64,000 nucleotides of DNA from Photobacterium jeanii (GCF_001650345.1 NZ_LVHF01000025.1:1-64000); one strand, 5' to 3'. Counted from the first letter of the stretch, positions 26,353 through 39,434 are shown. Notes: generated by a model not told the origin, from the sequence alone. Made by a program: numbers and translations.

Positions 26353-27672
26353 TTAGCTTCGATTGATCAGCAGTGGTCCCGGCGAACCTGCCAGTAAGTT
26401 GCTGAACTGCGCCAGTTGGTTCAAGCGCTCGTTGGCATGCTTCTTAAAGACGGTCTTTTGCTTACCTTTAAGCGATTTAGCTTGTGGCAATTTCACCGTA
26501 CGCGGGTTTTTGTGCACGCCGTTAACCAAGAATTCATAGTGTAGGTGAGGACCCGTCACTCGACCTGTGCCACCCAATGTGCCGACGACTTGACCCTGTT
26601 TCACGCGCTGACCGGTTTTCACTTTACGTTTGGTCATGTGCAGGTACTTGGTGATGTAAGTGGAGCTATGGCGAATAAAGACATAGTTACCGTTGAACTT
26701 GTTGTACGAAGACTTCATCACGATACCGTCACCCGCAGCCCAAATCGGGGTGCCAACAGGGGCAACGTAATCGGTGCCACGGTGAGGCCTTACTCGTCCA
26801 GTAACTGGGTGAAGGCGGCGAGGGTTGAAGTTTGAGCTCACGTAACGGAAGTTGATTGGCGAGCGCAAGAAGGCTTTACGCATCGCATTGCCGTCTTTGT
26901 CGTAATAATTGCCATCTTCACTGCGAACGGCAGTAAAAGTTTGCCCTAAGTTAGTGAAAGTTGCCGCTAAGATATTGCCGCGACCAATGGATTCACCTTC
27001 GACAAAGCGCTCTTCAAACAGCACTGAGAATTTGTCGCCAGCACGGATATCCAAGGCAAAGTCGATATCCCAACCAAAGATCCCCGCGATTTCCATAATT
27101 TGGTTAGCGGTTAAGCCTGCTTTATCACCCGCATTCCAAAAGCTTGAGGTAATGGTCGCCTTGGCAAAGTTTAGCTGGGTATCTACCGTTTTCTTTTCTT
27201 GCTTAGAAACAAAGCTATCGCCCGCACGGGTGATCATTAAGGTTTCAGTAGAGGAAATCGGTTTGACCAACTGAATGAGCTGTTGTTTATCATCAAAGCC
27301 AAACTGAAGTGTTTCGCCTGGACGCAGGCTGGTGAGGCTTTTGGTGCCTTCATCGGCATTTACTAATCGGTACAAGGTACCTGGGCTCAATCCTACTTTA
27401 TCAAACACCACTGCCAAGCTTTCACCAGATTGAATGGTGTGCTTTTTCCATGAAAGGGGCGCGGTGGTCAGCGGTTGAGGCTGAGCTGATATTAATTGAG
27501 GTGTGTCGAGATCCAGTTCTAGCGGGTAGGCCTTGCCAATTTCAAATTTACGCTCAATCGGTGCAACAGCATCGGGTGAAGGCAATAACAACAAGATGAC
27601 GATAAAGGCACTGATCGTGGCGATCAGGATCTGGTGGAGCTTGGGTAATTGACTTAGCTTACGAAACGGCAT
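26353..27672 (-). CDS. mepM: Murein DD-endopeptidase MepM-like (LysM-M23)
   Basis: A 439-residue envelope protein close in length to E. coli MepM. It has an N-terminal membrane anchor (about 16-35), an OapA/LysM-like domain (WKKHTIQSGESLAVVFDKVG) and a C-terminal M23 peptidase domain. Zinc ligands are visible in HRGTDYVAP and GPHLHYEF. It cuts the D-Ala-mDAP cross-links of peptidoglycan to allow wall expansion. The ATG at 27672 (MPFRKLSQLPK) is chosen by family length; the upstream frame reads through the promoter shared with tyrS. Confidence 0.93.
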   Translation of the reverse strand: MPFRKLSQLPKLHQILIATISAFIVILLLLPSPDAVAPIERKFEIGKAYPLELDLDTPQLISAQPQPLTTAPLSWKKHTIQSGESLAVVFDKVGLSPGTLYRLVNADEGTKSLTSLRPGETLQFGFDDKQQLIQLVKPISSTETLMITRAGDSFVSKQEKKTVDTQLNFAKATITSSFWNAGDKAGLTANQIMEIAGIFGWDIDFALDIRAGDKFSVLFEERFVEGESIGRGNILAATFTNLGQTFTAVRSEDGNYYDKDGNAMRKAFLRSPINFRYVSSNFNPRRLHPVTGRVRPHRGTDYVAPVGTPIWAAGDGIVMKSSYNKFNGNYVFIRHSSTYITKYLHMTKRKVKTGQRVKQGQVVGTLGGTGRVTGPHLHYEFLVNGVHKNPRTVKLPQAKSLKGKQKTVFKKHANERLNQLAQFSNLLAGSPGPLLINRS

Positions 27673-27800
27673 GGTGTATCTATAACTGGCCTGAATAAAA
27701 AAATAGACAACTCTCAGTCTAACTGGTTTCAAAAAACATCGCTATTCAAGTAAGATGTTCGATTATTACTTTTTTGCCAATTCTGTGGGAGCGAACAAGA

Positions 27801-28988
27801 ATGGCCAGCATTGAACAGGCTTTAGCTGAAATTAAGCGTGGTGTCGATGAGCTTATTCCAGAAGAAGAGCTGATTGCCAAACTAAAAGAAAACCGTCCAT
27901 TACGTATCAAACTAGGTGCCGATCCAACAGCACCTGATATTCACCTTGGTCACACTGTTATTCTCAACAAGCTTCGTACTTTCCAAGAGCTTGGCCACGA
28001 TGTGACATTCTTGATCGGTGACTTCACAGGTATGGTTGGTGACCCAACGGGTAAAAACACCACACGTCCACCGCTAACACGCGAAGACGTACTTGCGAAT
28101 GCAGAAACCTACAAAGAGCAAGTATTCAAAATCCTAGATCCGGCAAAAACCAAAATTGAGTTCAACTCTAAATGGCTTTCAGAGCTAGGTGCAGAAGGTA
28201 TGATCCGTCTGGCATCAAACCAAACTGTAGCGCGTATGCTAGAGCGTGATGACTTTAAAAAGCGTTACGCAGACGGTCGTCCTATCGCAATCCATGAATT
28301 CATGTACCCACTGCTACAAGGTTACGATTCAGTAGCAATGGAAACTGACGTTGAGCTTGGCGGTACCGATCAGAAGTTCAACCTACTGATGGGTCGTGAG
28401 CTACAAAAAGCCAACGGTCAAAAACCTCAGGTTGTACTGACTATGCCACTACTAGTTGGCCTAGACGGCGTGAAGAAAATGTCGAAGTCGGCTCACAACT
28501 ACATTGGTGTGAACGATGTACCGAATGAGATGTTCGGTAAAATCATGTCGATCTCTGACGATCTGATGTGGAACTACTTCGAGTGTCTATCTTTCCGCCC
28601 GCTTCCAGAGATCGAGCAATTCAAGAAAGACATCGCTGCCGGCAAAAACCCACGTGATGTGAAGATCCTACTGGCGAAAGAAATCATTGCTCGCTTCCAC
28701 TCTGAAGTGGATGCTGATGCGGCTGAGCAAGAGTTCATCAACCGTTTCCAAAAAGGTGCTATGCCTGACGAAATGCCTGAGTTTGAATTCGAAGCTGGCA
28801 TCGCGATTGCTAACTTGCTAAAAGAAGCGGGTCTAGTGAACTCAACATCTGATGCGATGCGCATGATCCGTCAGGGTGCTGCGAAAATCGACGGTGCGAA
28901 AATTGAAGATACTAAACTAGAGCCTGCGGCGGGCACTGCGGTTTACCAAGTTGGTAAACGTAAGTTCGCACGCATTACGCTAAAGTAA
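27801..28988 (+). CDS. tyrS: Tyrosyl-tRNA synthetase
   Basis: A 395-residue class I synthetase charging tRNA-Tyr. The HIGH-type motif is DIHLGHT and the KMSKS loop is [16 protein letters not shown]-terminal S4 RNA-binding domain is present ([13 protein letters not shown]). The length fits the shorter TyrRS subfamily seen as the VC0631 product rather than the 424-residue E. coli enzyme. The ATG at 27801 is chosen by the family start ([14 protein letters not shown]); the ribosome-binding site is weak. Confidence 0.95.
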   Translation: MASIEQALAEIKRGVDELIPEEELIAKLKENRPLRIKLGADPTAPDIHLGHTVILNKLRTFQELGHDVTFLIGDFTGMVGDPTGKNTTRPPLTREDVLANAETYKEQVFKILDPAKTKIEFNSKWLSELGAEGMIRLASNQTVARMLERDDFKKRYADGRPIAIHEFMYPLLQGYDSVAMETDVELGGTDQKFNLLMGRELQKANGQKPQVVLTMPLLVGLDGVKKMSKSAHNYIGVNDVPNEMFGKIMSISDDLMWNYFECLSFRPLPEIEQFKKDIAAGKNPRDVKILLAKEIIARFHSEVDADAAEQEFINRFQKGAMPDEMPEFEFEAGIAIANLLKEAGLVNSTSDAMRMIRQGAAKIDGAKIEDTKLEPAAGTAVYQVGKRKFARITLK

Positions 28989-29014
28989 TCTTTAGTTATT
29001 CAATGCACGATTGA

Positions 29015-29037
29015 AGGCGCTTAGGCGCCTTTTTTTG
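29015..29037 (+). terminator. tyrS terminator
   Basis: AGGCGC and GCGCCT around TTAG, followed by seven T, 27 nt after the tyrS stop. Confidence 0.88.
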
Positions 29038-29052
29038 TGCCTGTGTTTTCAT

Positions 29053-29472
29053 CTACTGCTGGTAGTCATTCTTCTTCGCGGCATCGTCTGTTAAATACTC
29101 GATAAATTCCCACTCTACATCGCTGCTATCAAAGAAATAGATCCGCTTACGCCACGGATGAGCTGTCGCTGCCATTGGGTTTTCGCGATAACCGGCGGCA
29201 AGCAAGCGCGATTTAGCCGCATCGACATCGTCAATCACTAAACCAATATGGTTGATGCCAACATCAACGTAAGGCTGGCGGTCAGTCGAATCACGGGCAA
29301 CGACTTCTTGCAGCGCTAGATAACTGTGTTCTGTACCTACATGGCACCAGCGGTAGTGTTCAGTTTCGCCTTGATGGCGAACTTGAAACTCGGGAATGGC
29401 GGTGGTGATAAAACGGATAGTTTGGTTGATATCCTTGATGGTGATATTGGCGTGTTCTACATAGGGTTCCAT
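29053..29472 (-). CDS. VOC-family (glyoxalase-like) protein
   Basis: A 139-residue vicinal oxygen chelate protein with two beta-alpha-beta-beta-beta modules: EHANITIKDINQTIRFITTA opens the first, and NHIGLVIDDVDAAKSRLLAAG the second. Candidate metal ligands include the His near the module starts and a Glu in VEWEFIEYL. The reaction cannot be named from sequence. The start at 29472 (MEPYVEHAN) has AAGGAG 6 nt upstream; the longer frame does not. It sits alone, convergent with tyrS. Confidence 0.78.
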   Translation of the reverse strand: MEPYVEHANITIKDINQTIRFITTAIPEFQVRHQGETEHYRWCHVGTEHSYLALQEVVARDSTDRQPYVDVGINHIGLVIDDVDAAKSRLLAAGYRENPMAATAHPWRKRIYFFDSSDVEWEFIEYLTDDAAKKNDYQQ

Positions 29473-29670
29473 GAGCTGCTCCTTGCCTTTGACGTTTATG
29501 AATACCGTATCTTGTATGATCTTTTTGAGTGTTAAATAAACTTTATGCTTTATATAGTAGTCGAGCATTTGGTTAAGTAAAGTTTTTAGTTTATTTAATG
29601 GTTGTGTAGTACCAAAGAAAGGGCTATAACAGTTGAGTTGGAAGTCTGATGGTGTCGCGAAGTTGGCAAT

Positions 29671-29695
29671 AAAAAACCGCCGTGGTCGGCGGTTT
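29671..29695. terminator. Bidirectional terminator, yadS side
   Basis: AAAACCGCC and GGCGGTTTT form a stem with A and T runs either side, 30 nt beyond the yadS stop on the minus strand. Confidence 0.88.
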
Positions 29696-29725
29696 TCTTA
29701 CATTGTTGCAGCGCTACAGGAGTGA

Positions 29726-30334
29726 TTAGCGCAACGTGAACGATGGCAAAGATAAGTGCCAACGGATTGCGGCGAGACGAATGGTAAGGGTGGTGATGAT
29801 CCCTGCTAAAGAGGAGACCTCGTTACCCACGCCAATGGTTAGCCCAAGGGTGTGGACGGTACCACCTAAGATACAGGCGGTGGCGTACACTTCGGTTCGC
29901 AGCACCATTGGGATTTCCCTTGCCAATACGTCACGGATCACCCCGCCGCCACAGCCAGTTAAGACGCCCATTAGCACCGCAACCATAGGAGTGGCTTCAA
30001 AGCGTAATGCTTTTTCTACCCCGATAGCGACAAACACTGCCAAGCCAATGGCATCGGCGACAGGCAGTACGTACCAAGGTAGTTTTTGGGGCCGACGAAT
30101 AGCCGCCATGGTGAATAAACAAGTAATGAAGATCACCCACAAGTAGTTGGTGTCTGTGATCCAGAATACGGGGGTTGCCCCCAGCGCCATATCACGAATG
30201 GTGCCACCGCCAATGGCGGTCACGCTGGCGAGCACGACAACACCAAAAGGGTCCATACGGAGTCGGCCGGCTAAAAGCACACCTGATACTGCGAAGACCG
30301 CCGTTCCGAACATATCAAGGAGATAGATAAGCAT
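29726..30334 (-). CDS. yadS: TRIC/UPF0126 family membrane protein YadS
   Basis: A 202-residue protein very similar in layout to E. coli YadS. Two homologous three-helix repeats each contain a glycine kink: GGGTIRDM in the first and [14 protein letters not shown] in the second. Relatives form trimeric cation channels, and some bacterial members have been linked to glycine uptake, so the substrate is not assigned. It lies downstream of btuF as in E. coli, where yadS follows btuF and mtnN. Confidence 0.88.
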   Translation of the reverse strand: MLIYLLDMFGTAVFAVSGVLLAGRLRMDPFGVVVLASVTAIGGGTIRDMALGATPVFWITDTNYLWVIFITCLFTMAAIRRPQKLPWYVLPVADAIGLAVFVAIGVEKALRFEATPMVAVLMGVLTGCGGGVIRDVLAREIPMVLRTEVYATACILGGTVHTLGLTIGVGNEVSSLAGIITTLTIRLAAIRWHLSLPSFTLR

Positions 30335-30394
30335 TACTGATACCTGAAAAAGAGAGAAACCGAGAGCTAAGCCGGCTGCTAAATCAGAGAAACT

Positions 30395-31228
30395 TTAGTC
30401 TTGGGCTTGTCGTTGAGCTCTTACTGCATCGAGGTGATCACAAACCTGCTTGATTGCTTTTATGGTGCGTGGCGTTGGACGATTGAGCCAGTCAGACGTC
30501 ACCGTAAAAACATGCTGGTTATCCACCGCTGGTATTTTACCTTGCCATGCCTGCCACATAGCAACATTGGTATTCGCATGAGAGGTACCAAAGATGATTT
30601 CTGGTTGTCTGATCACAACTTGCTCTTGCGATACCTGCGGATAAGGCGCTTTACTCGCGGCAAAAATGTTTTCGCCACCACAGACTTGGAACACTTGGGT
30701 CGGCCAATGACCGTCTGCCACCGTGATCATGGGGGCGGCGCTAATTTGGTAAAAGTAACGTACTTTGGTTTTGTTTTGATACTGAGCGGTCAGTTTAGCG
30801 AGTTGTTGACGGTAGTCGCTGGCGACTTGCTGCGCTTGTTTCGGTGAGTTTGCATATTGCCCTAAACGCTCAATGGTATTGGCAATATCTGGCAACTCTT
30901 TAGAGGTGGAGTAAAAAATATTGAAGCCCAATTGTTCGAGCTTAGCCATTTCGCGGGGTGGGTTGCCGCTTTTCCACGCCAGAATTAAATCGGGTTGTAG
31001 CGCTAAAATGCGTTCCAACTTGATACCGCGATGGTTGGCAACTCGCTCAAGTTCGAGTGCCTCGGCTGGGTAGTCGCTGTATTCGGATGCTGCCACCATT
31101 TTATCGCCAAGCCCGGCGGCATAAGCGAGTTCTGTCATGTGCGGAGAGAGGCTGATCACCCGTTGTGCTGGGGCTGCTAAAGCAGTGCAGGCCGTGAAAC
31201 TCAGTAGCAATAAACAGGTGAAACGCAC
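30395..31228 (-). CDS. btuF: Vitamin B12-binding protein BtuF
   Basis: A 277-residue periplasmic protein with a signal peptide [18 protein letters not shown] and cleavage before APAQ. The family B12-binding fold is evident: [21 protein letters not shown] at the N-lobe, [16 protein letters not shown] in the cleft, and the C-lobe [10 protein letters not shown]. It hands cobalamin to BtuCD. Translation starts at a GTG with AAGGAG 8 nt upstream, only 3 nt after the cbiB stop. Confidence 0.92.
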   Translation of the reverse strand: MRFTCLLLLSFTACTALAAPAQRVISLSPHMTELAYAAGLGDKMVAASEYSDYPAEALELERVANHRGIKLERILALQPDLILAWKSGNPPREMAKLEQLGFNIFYSTSKELPDIANTIERLGQYANSPKQAQQVASDYRQQLAKLTAQYQNKTKVRYFYQISAAPMITVADGHWPTQVFQVCGGENIFAASKAPYPQVSQEQVVIRQPEIIFGTSHANTNVAMWQAWQGKIPAVDNQHVFTVTSDWLNRPTPRTIKAIKQVCDHLDAVRAQRQAQD

Positions 31229-31231
31229 GAT

Positions 31232-32185
31232 TTACACTCCTTGGAAAAGTATCAATATACCGCTTTGAATGATCAGCCAGATGAAGATCCGGCTGCGGGT
31301 AACTTGTTCTATTTGGGCGAGGTGCAAAGCTGCAGGGGCAATCTTGCCGCCTAACCGTGGGCGCTCCAGTTTACGCTCGCCATACATTGCCGGTCCGCCT
31401 AGCGATAACGACAGTTTGTTACCTGTGGCGATCAGTAGCCAACCTGGGCCAGGTAATTGCCATTGCTCACCGTGTTGCCACAGGCTGCGCAGCGCGAGTT
31501 GTCCGTTACGTCCTATGGCAATCAAGAGGGCAAATAAGCGCAGCGGAATAATATCGAGCACTGCGAGAATACGGATCGCAGGTAAGCCAAATTCAGCATA
31601 CTGGGTGCGTGTCGGTGACCAAGCGCGCGCCAAACTCACCGCGAGACGATACATGACAGCGCCAATACCTCCCGCTAAGCCATACCAGAATAAGACCGCA
31701 ACGACTTCACGTCCGTAGCCGAGTAATTGGGTTTCAGCGCCTGCTTTGCCGAGCCCGAGTAAAGAAAGGCTATCGGTTTGCCGATTGAGGCGATGGCTGA
31801 GTAAGTGACGGCATAAGGTTTTGTTTTCTGCGCTGTATGCCTTGATAAATTGCTGGCTAAACTGGGCAATATTTTTCCAGCCCAGCGCAAACCACAGCAG
31901 GGTTAGGTTAAACAGGGCATCAATCCAGACCAATTGGCGACACGCCACTAAGATGATCAAGATAGTTGCCCACATCAGTAACCAAGCCAGTAAACCGGAT
32001 AACATGCGTTGCTGACGATTATCATCGGGTTTATTGACGCGATTGCCGACCATTAAGGCGACGCGTTGCCACAGGGTCAGCGGATGGAGCTCGGCAGGGA
32101 TGGCGATCAGCCAATGCAATACCACGGCTCCCCACATTGCAAGTAGGGAGCCGTTGTCTGCGAGAAACGCGGACAGGTTAGCCAT
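31232..32185 (-). CDS. cbiB: CobD/CbiB family adenosylcobinamide-phosphate synthase
   Basis: A 317-residue polytopic membrane protein of the CobD/CbiB family, which attaches aminopropanol phosphate to adenosylcobyric acid. The conserved repeat-like segments RDTQ-type are diverged, but the C-terminal block GPAMYGERKLERPRLGG matches the family. No full corrin pathway is nearby; together with BtuF this suggests corrinoid salvage. Its ATG overlaps the mtnN stop by 1 nt. Function is by family. Confidence 0.8.
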   Translation of the reverse strand: MANLSAFLADNGSLLAMWGAVVLHWLIAIPAELHPLTLWQRVALMVGNRVNKPDDNRQQRMLSGLLAWLLMWATILIILVACRQLVWIDALFNLTLLWFALGWKNIAQFSQQFIKAYSAENKTLCRHLLSHRLNRQTDSLSLLGLGKAGAETQLLGYGREVVAVLFWYGLAGGIGAVMYRLAVSLARAWSPTRTQYAEFGLPAIRILAVLDIIPLRLFALLIAIGRNGQLALRSLWQHGEQWQLPGPGWLLIATGNKLSLSLGGPAMYGERKLERPRLGGKIAPAALHLAQIEQVTRSRIFIWLIIQSGILILFQGV

Positions 32186-32886
32186 TACTGGTTAAGTAGC
32201 TCAACCATTTTCGCTACCATTACAGACGAGCTTTTCGCTGCTAGTGGTAGGAATTCGTCGAAGCTCATTGGCGATTCTTTGTCGGCAACGTCAGAGATCG
32301 CACGTACTACCACGAATGGGATGTTGAACTGGTGACATGCTTGTGCAATCGCAGCTGCTTCCATTTCAACTGCGATAACCGCTGGGAAGTTGTCGCGGAT
32401 GTATTGTTGTTTTTCCGCGCTGCATACGAATGCATCGCCAGTACAGATCAGACCGCGTACCGCGTGTACGTCTTGCTCCATTGCAGCAAGAGCTTGTGCC
32501 GCGGTATCCATTAGTTTTGCATCAGACGCGAAAGCCGCTGGTTGCTGCGCCATTTGACCGATTTCGTAACCAAACGCTGTTACGTCAGCATCGTGGTAGC
32601 GTACTTCGCTTGAAATAACCACATCACCTACGTTTAGGCTGCTGTCGAAGCCGCCCGCTGAACCTGTGTTGATCACAACGTCAGGTTGGAAAACTTCCAT
32701 CATGATTGCTGAGCCAACAGCTGCCGCTACTTTACCGATACCAGATTGTAGTAGCACGATATCAGCACCATTTAGCGTACCTGTGTAGATGGTACAACCT
32801 GCTTTGTTGTGCGTTTCACAGTTTGCTAGTTGGTCTTTTAGGATCGCAACTTCTTGCTCCATTGCGCCAATAATGCCGATTTTCAT
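32185..32886 (-). CDS. mtnN: 5'-methylthioadenosine/S-adenosylhomocysteine nucleosidase
   Basis: A 233-residue enzyme (Pfs) that cleaves MTA, SAH and 5'-deoxyadenosine, recycling SAM by-products and providing S-ribosylhomocysteine for LuxS/AI-2. The acid Glu12 is in [10 protein letters not shown], the ribose-binding [10 protein letters not shown] carries Glu174/Glu176, and the catalytic Asp is Asp199 in RAISDVAD. The ATG at 32886 gives the family length; the longer frame is not needed. Lead gene of mtnN-cbiB-btuF-(yadS). Confidence 0.95.
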   Translation of the reverse strand: MKIGIIGAMEQEVAILKDQLANCETHNKAGCTIYTGTLNGADIVLLQSGIGKVAAAVGSAIMMEVFQPDVVINTGSAGGFDSSLNVGDVVISSEVRYHDADVTAFGYEIGQMAQQPAAFASDAKLMDTAAQALAAMEQDVHAVRGLICTGDAFVCSAEKQQYIRDNFPAVIAVEMEAAAIAQACHQFNIPFVVVRAISDVADKESPMSFDEFLPLAAKSSSVMVAKMVELLNQ

Positions 32887-33037
32887 AGGTAGCTTCTCTT
32901 TATTGATCAGTCCTTCACTCACAGTGAGTGAAATAATGGCGAGATTGTAACAAATAAAAAGCGAGAGATCCGAGTCTATCGCCACCGAATATTCATGGGG
33001 TGATAGGGCTCTTCACGCTCGCCTTTACTTAGCCTTT

Positions 33038-33074
33038 GGCTGAATGCTTTCTTAGGTAATGAAAGCATTCAGCC
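33038..33074. repeat. 14-bp inverted repeat between gltD and mtnN
   Basis: GGCTGAATGCTTTC and GAAAGCATTCAGCC are perfect arms around 9 nt, about 26 nt beyond the gltD stop. There is no T run on either strand. It probably forms the 3' end or a processing site of the gltBD transcript. Confidence 0.7.
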
Positions 33075-33099
33075 GAGCTTGTTTATCATGGAGAGAAGA

Positions 33100-34524
<1,425 letters not shown>

Positions 34525-37500
34525 TTATTGTGCTTGAACGCGCAGCTCTGCGGCTGAACGGCTTTGGTGACCCAAGAGGGTATTCACATCGGCCGACTTA
34601 GGCTTGGCGAGGTAGAATTTCGGGATCCATTGATCGAAATCTGCCAATATCGCTTGGGCACGACTTGACCCTGTTTCTTGCAAGTGGCGGTCGATTAAGC
34701 CGCGCAGGTGCTCTTGGTGGATCTGCAAGCCCGCCAGTGGCAAGGCTTCGACGAGCTCGGGATTGACCCGCCCTGTAAAATCGCCGCTTTCATCGAGGAT
34801 ATAGGCAAAGCCTCCTGTCATGCCGGCACCGAAGTTGACGCCGGTATTGCCCAAGATGGCGACGATCCCACCAGTCATGTACTCACAGGCATTGTCTCCC
34901 GCACCTTCAACTACGGCAATCGCCCCTGAGTTACGTACCGCGAAACGCTCGCCGGCGGTGCCTGCGGCAAACAATTTACCGCCCGTTGCGCCGTATAAGC
35001 AGGTGTTGCCTATGATCGAAGCTTGGTGTGAGGCGAATGCCGAGCCGATTGGTGGGTGGATCACCACTTTGCCGCCAGTCATCCCTTTGCCGACATAGTC
35101 GTTGGCATCACCAACAAGATAAAGGTTTAAGCCCCCAGCATTCCAGACCCCAAAGGATTGTCCGGCAGTGCCTGTGAGGTGAAGGTTGATTGGAGATGAG
35201 GCCATGCCTTGGTTGCCATAACGCTGAGCAATTTCACCGGATAATCGCGCCCCGATTGAACGGTCGGTGTTGCGAATATCATGGTAGAAATCGCCACCGC
35301 TGCGACTTTCAATGGCAGGGAGCGCTTCTGCAAGCAAGGTGTTGCTAAGCGCTGCTTCATCGAACGGGGTATTGGCTTCACTGCAATATACGGTTTTGCC
35401 TTCAACTGGCTTTGGTGTTGCCAGTAAGCTGGTTAAATCGAGTTTGGTTTGCTTGGCACTGAAGCCTTCCACTGCGGTGAGTAAATCGGTGCGACCAATG
35501 AGATCGGTGAGCTTTTCTACCCCAAGCTTGGCGAGCAGCTCGCGCACTTCTTGTCCAAGGCCGATAAAGTAATTCATCACCTGCTCTGGCAAGCCCTTGA
35601 AGTAGTCTTGGCGAAGGGTTTCATCTTGGGTGGCGACCCCAGTCGCGCAGTTATTTAGGTGGCAGATCCGCAGGTATTTACAGCCTAGCGCCACCATAGG
35701 AGCGGTGCCAAAGCCAAAGCTTTCTGCACCTAGGATCGCGGCTTTGACCACGTCTAAGCCTGTTTTCAAGCCGCCATCGACCTGAAGGCGAATTTTATGG
35801 CGCAAGCCGTTGGCAACTAGGGCTTGTTGGGTTTCGGCTAAGCCAAGTTCCCAAGGGCTACCTGCGTATTTCACCGAGGTCAGCGGACTTGCTCCGGTAC
35901 CGCCATCGTAGCCTGAAATGGTAATGAGATCGGCGTAGGCTTTGGCAACGCCAGTGGCGATGGTGCCCACACCTGGCTCAGACACCAGTTTGACCGAGAC
36001 CATGGCTTGCGGGTTTATTTCTTTGAGATCGAAGATCAGCTGCGCCAAGTCTTCTATCGAGTAAATATCATGGTGGGGCGGCGGAGAAATCAAGGTCACG
36101 CCCGGCACCGCATAACGAAGTTTGGCGATTTCGGTAGTGACTTTATGCCCCGGTAACTGACCACCTTCGCCGGGTTTTGCCCCCTGTGCGACTTTGATTT
36201 GAATGACATCAGCGTTGACCAAATAGTGCGGGGTGACCCCAAAACGCCCAGAGGCTACTTGTTTGATTCGCGAGTTACGCTCATTGCCAAAGCGGCGTGG
36301 GTCTTCGCCACCTTCTCCTGAATTAGAATGACCGCCCAAGCGGTTCATGGCGATCGCTAACGCTTCGTGCGCTTCAGGGCTCAGTGCGCCAATCGACATC
36401 GCTGCGGAGTCGAAGCGTTTATATAGCTCAGTAGCGGCCTCGACTTGCTCAATCGCGATGGGATCTTGCAGCTCACTTAGGGTGAGTAAGTCACGGAGTG
36501 CGGCGACAGGGCGATCGTTCACTTCACGGGCAAACGCGAGGTAGTCTTGATAGTCACCGGACTTCACCGCTTGTTGGAGGGTGCCAACCACATCTGGGTT
36601 GTAGGCGTGGAATTCGCCGCCGTGGACATATTTCAGTAAGCCACCGTGGTCGATAGGCTTGCGTTTAAGCCAAGCGCGACGGGAAAGGTTAATACTGTCT
36701 TGTTGGAAGTCTTCAAAATTGGCGCCTGATATTCGGCTGGCCGTGCCCGGGAAGCAGAGGTCGATGATCTCTTGGTGTAAGCCAACCGCTTCGAATAAAC
36801 GTGAGCAGCGGTAAGAGGCGATGGTCGAGATCCCCATTTTGGACATGATTTTGAATAAGCCCTTGTTGATCCCATCACGGAAGTTGACCATCACATCGCG
36901 ATACGGTTTGTTGATCGCCCCGTTATCAATTTGCTGCGCTAACGATTCGTAAGCGAGATACGGATAAACAGCGGTTGCCCCAAAGCCAAGCAGCACGGCG
37001 AATTGATGCGGATCGCGGGCGGTTGCCGTTTCGACTACTATGTTGGCGTCGCAGCGTAGATTCGCGTTGACCAAACGGTTTTGCACTGCGCCAACCGCCA
37101 TTGCGGCAGGGATCGGCAGTTTATCTTTATTGATACCGCGATCGGATAGCACAATCAAAACGGTGCCGCTTTGTACCAGTCGTTCGGCTTGGTCGCATAA
37201 ATCGATAATGGCTTGCTTGAGATCTTTCTCTTGTGGGTTGTAGTTAATGTCGATAATGCTGTTGCGGTAATACTGACTATCGAGCTCTAACAACTGGACT
37301 AAATCAGAATACAGCAACACGGGCGATTTAAACGCAACGCGATAGGCGTGACCATCGGTTTCACAAAACACGTTCATCTCACGTCCGATGCAGGTTGCCA
37401 GTGACATCACATGCTTTTCACGCAGAGGATCGATCGGTGGGTTGGTCACTTGGGCAAACATCTGGCGGAAGTAATCGGTTATAGCTCGCTCTTTGGATGA

Positions 37501-38988
37501 AAGCACGGCCATTGGCGCATCATCCCCCATAGAGCCAGTGGCCTCTTGTCCATTTTCCCCAATCACCCTGAGAACTTGGTCGAGTTCCTCTCGGCTGACG
37601 CCAAACAGTTTTTGATAGCTGCCAAGCTCGGTATCCGATAGCGAGCGGCTGCCCACTTGGTCATCGTCGAGCTCTTCAAATGGGGTCAGGCGTTTAACAT
37701 GGCTATCGAGCCACTCTTTGTATGGATGACGCGCCATCAACTCATTATCAATGTCTTTTGAATGCCAAATCTTGCCAAATTTGGTGTCGATCACTAGTAG
37801 CTCACCCGGTCCGACACGGCCTTTTTCAGCCACTTCATCTGGGGCGTAATCCCAAATGCCAACTTCAGAGGCGAGGGTGATCAATTTATCTTTGGTGATC
37901 ACATAGCGCGAAGGGCGCAAGCCATTACGGTCAAGGTTACAGGCGGCATAGCGCCCATCAGACATCACGATCCCGGCAGGGCCATCCCACGGCTCCATGT
38001 GCATCGAGTTAAAGTCGTAAAACGCCCGCAGTTCAGGATCCATATCAGGGTGGTTTTGCCACGCTGGCGGGACTAACATGCGCATCGCCCGAAACAGATC
38101 CATTCCCCCTGCGAGAAATAGTTCGAGCATGTTGTCTAAACTCGATGAATCAGAGCCGGTCTCGTTCACAAAGGGCGCTGCGGTTTGTAAATCTGGCAGC
38201 AGTGGAGAGGCAAATTTATAGCCTCGAGCACGCGCCCATTGACGGTTGCCAGCGATGGTATTGATCTCGCCATTGTGGGCAAGGTAGCGGAAAGGTTGAG
38301 CCAGTGGCCAGCGTGGTTGGGTGTTAGTGGAAAAACGCTGGTGGAACAAACAGATAGATGATTCGAGTCGAAGATCGCCTAAATCGCTATAAAATTTAGG
38401 TAGATCCGCTGGCATGCATAAGCCTTTATAGACAGTGACTTGCGTAGAAAGACTACAGATATAAAAGTCGGGATCGTCATTGATACGTTGTTCGATGCGG
38501 CGGCGAGCGATGTACAAGCGACGGTCAATATCGCGGGGCTTCCAACCTGCAGGGGCATTAATAAAGACTTGGGCGATGTCGGGTAATGATGCTTTGGCGA
38601 TTGGACCGAGTACTTGTGGATTGATAGGTACATCTCGCCATCCAGCGATGGTAAGGGTTTCCTTGGTTAGTTCTTCGCTGATGATAGTGCGGGCTTGTTC
38701 TGCTTTGACGGGATCTTGGCTGAGAAATAACATCCCGAGTGCAAACTCGTTTGCGAGTTTCCAGTTGTGTTCTTCGGCGATCAGGCGATAAAAGGCGGTT
38801 GGCTTTTTCATTAACAGTCCACAGCCATCACCGGTCTTCCCATCAGCGGCAATACCCCCACGGTGGGTCATACGATCCAGAGCTGAAATCGCTGTTCGTA
38901 CTAACTTGTGGCTCGTTTCCCCTTCAATATGGGCGATTAAGCCAAATCCACAATTATCTTTTTCCAGCCTTGGGTCATACAGTGTCAT
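34525..38988 (-). CDS. gltB: Glutamate synthase large subunit, E. coli type
   Basis: A 1487-residue enzyme making two glutamates from glutamine and 2-oxoglutarate. The N-terminal amidotransferase begins after a short propeptide at Cys13 ([11 protein letters not shown]). The FMN synthase domain has [11 protein letters not shown] and the glycine-rich [11 protein letters not shown]. The 3Fe-4S Cys are in [12 protein letters not shown], and the C-terminal GXGXG repeats include [12 protein letters not shown]. The end [12 protein letters not shown] matches E. coli GltB. GGGAGAG precedes the ATG. Confidence 0.95.
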   Translation of the reverse strand: MTLYDPRLEKDNCGFGLIAHIEGETSHKLVRTAISALDRMTHRGGIAADGKTGDGCGLLMKKPTAFYRLIAEEHNWKLANEFALGMLFLSQDPVKAEQARTIISEELTKETLTIAGWRDVPINPQVLGPIAKASLPDIAQVFINAPAGWKPRDIDRRLYIARRRIEQRINDDPDFYICSLSTQVTVYKGLCMPADLPKFYSDLGDLRLESSICLFHQRFSTNTQPRWPLAQPFRYLAHNGEINTIAGNRQWARARGYKFASPLLPDLQTAAPFVNETGSDSSSLDNMLELFLAGGMDLFRAMRMLVPPAWQNHPDMDPELRAFYDFNSMHMEPWDGPAGIVMSDGRYAACNLDRNGLRPSRYVITKDKLITLASEVGIWDYAPDEVAEKGRVGPGELLVIDTKFGKIWHSKDIDNELMARHPYKEWLDSHVKRLTPFEELDDDQVGSRSLSDTELGSYQKLFGVSREELDQVLRVIGENGQEATGSMGDDAPMAVLSSKERAITDYFRQMFAQVTNPPIDPLREKHVMSLATCIGREMNVFCETDGHAYRVAFKSPVLLYSDLVQLLELDSQYYRNSIIDINYNPQEKDLKQAIIDLCDQAERLVQSGTVLIVLSDRGINKDKLPIPAAMAVGAVQNRLVNANLRCDANIVVETATARDPHQFAVLLGFGATAVYPYLAYESLAQQIDNGAINKPYRDVMVNFRDGINKGLFKIMSKMGISTIASYRCSRLFEAVGLHQEIIDLCFPGTASRISGANFEDFQQDSINLSRRAWLKRKPIDHGGLLKYVHGGEFHAYNPDVVGTLQQAVKSGDYQDYLAFAREVNDRPVAALRDLLTLSELQDPIAIEQVEAATELYKRFDSAAMSIGALSPEAHEALAIAMNRLGGHSNSGEGGEDPRRFGNERNSRIKQVASGRFGVTPHYLVNADVIQIKVAQGAKPGEGGQLPGHKVTTEIAKLRYAVPGVTLISPPPHHDIYSIEDLAQLIFDLKEINPQAMVSVKLVSEPGVGTIATGVAKAYADLITISGYDGGTGASPLTSVKYAGSPWELGLAETQQALVANGLRHKIRLQVDGGLKTGLDVVKAAILGAESFGFGTAPMVALGCKYLRICHLNNCATGVATQDETLRQDYFKGLPEQVMNYFIGLGQEVRELLAKLGVEKLTDLIGRTDLLTAVEGFSAKQTKLDLTSLLATPKPVEGKTVYCSEANTPFDEAALSNTLLAEALPAIESRSGGDFYHDIRNTDRSIGARLSGEIAQRYGNQGMASSPINLHLTGTAGQSFGVWNAGGLNLYLVGDANDYVGKGMTGGKVVIHPPIGSAFASHQASIIGNTCLYGATGGKLFAAGTAGERFAVRNSGAIAVVEGAGDNACEYMTGGIVAILGNTGVNFGAGMTGGFAYILDESGDFTGRVNPELVEALPLAGLQIHQEHLRGLIDRHLQETGSSRAQAILADFDQWIPKFYLAKPKSADVNTLLGHQSRSAAELRVQAQ

Positions 38989-39434
38989 TACAACTCTCCC
39001 TTGGTCTGCTCATCCTGAGCGTGTCCTTTAACTGCAATTGACCGTCATTACTCGTGTGTTCATAAGTGGTCCAACTGCATAGTTATGGTGATGGTTGATC
39101 ACCATGACGCATCCTGCGACCTTTCAAGTTAACGGCAATTTACAGAAAGGTCAAATTTTGACCGTGAATGCATTTTTATGACTGATAACATCAAAATAGC
39201 AGGTTAATTCGCTATATTTCTGGTTTTTGTTAACTTGGTTGTTACAAGGTGAGGTTTGCGGCTTGGCTAATAATCTGGTGCGTCAGCAACAAAGAATGAC
39301 AAATTGAAAGCGTTCAAAGAGAAGTTCGTTGAATGAAAATACGCACTCTACATGAATAAAATCAGAGTTCCGTCGGTGGTGGTTTGGTGTCGTCTGGGAG
39401 TTTGATACCAGAATAAGATCGGGGTGCTACACGT
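38989..39434. other. Promoter region of the E. coli-type gltBD, with palindrome
   Basis: A region of about 450 nt without a gene. At 39085-39105 the palindrome ATGGTGAT-GGTTG-ATCACCAT lies about 100 nt upstream of gltB, well placed for an operator. The rest is AT-rich and could hold Lrp-type sites, but none can be called. Confidence 0.55.
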
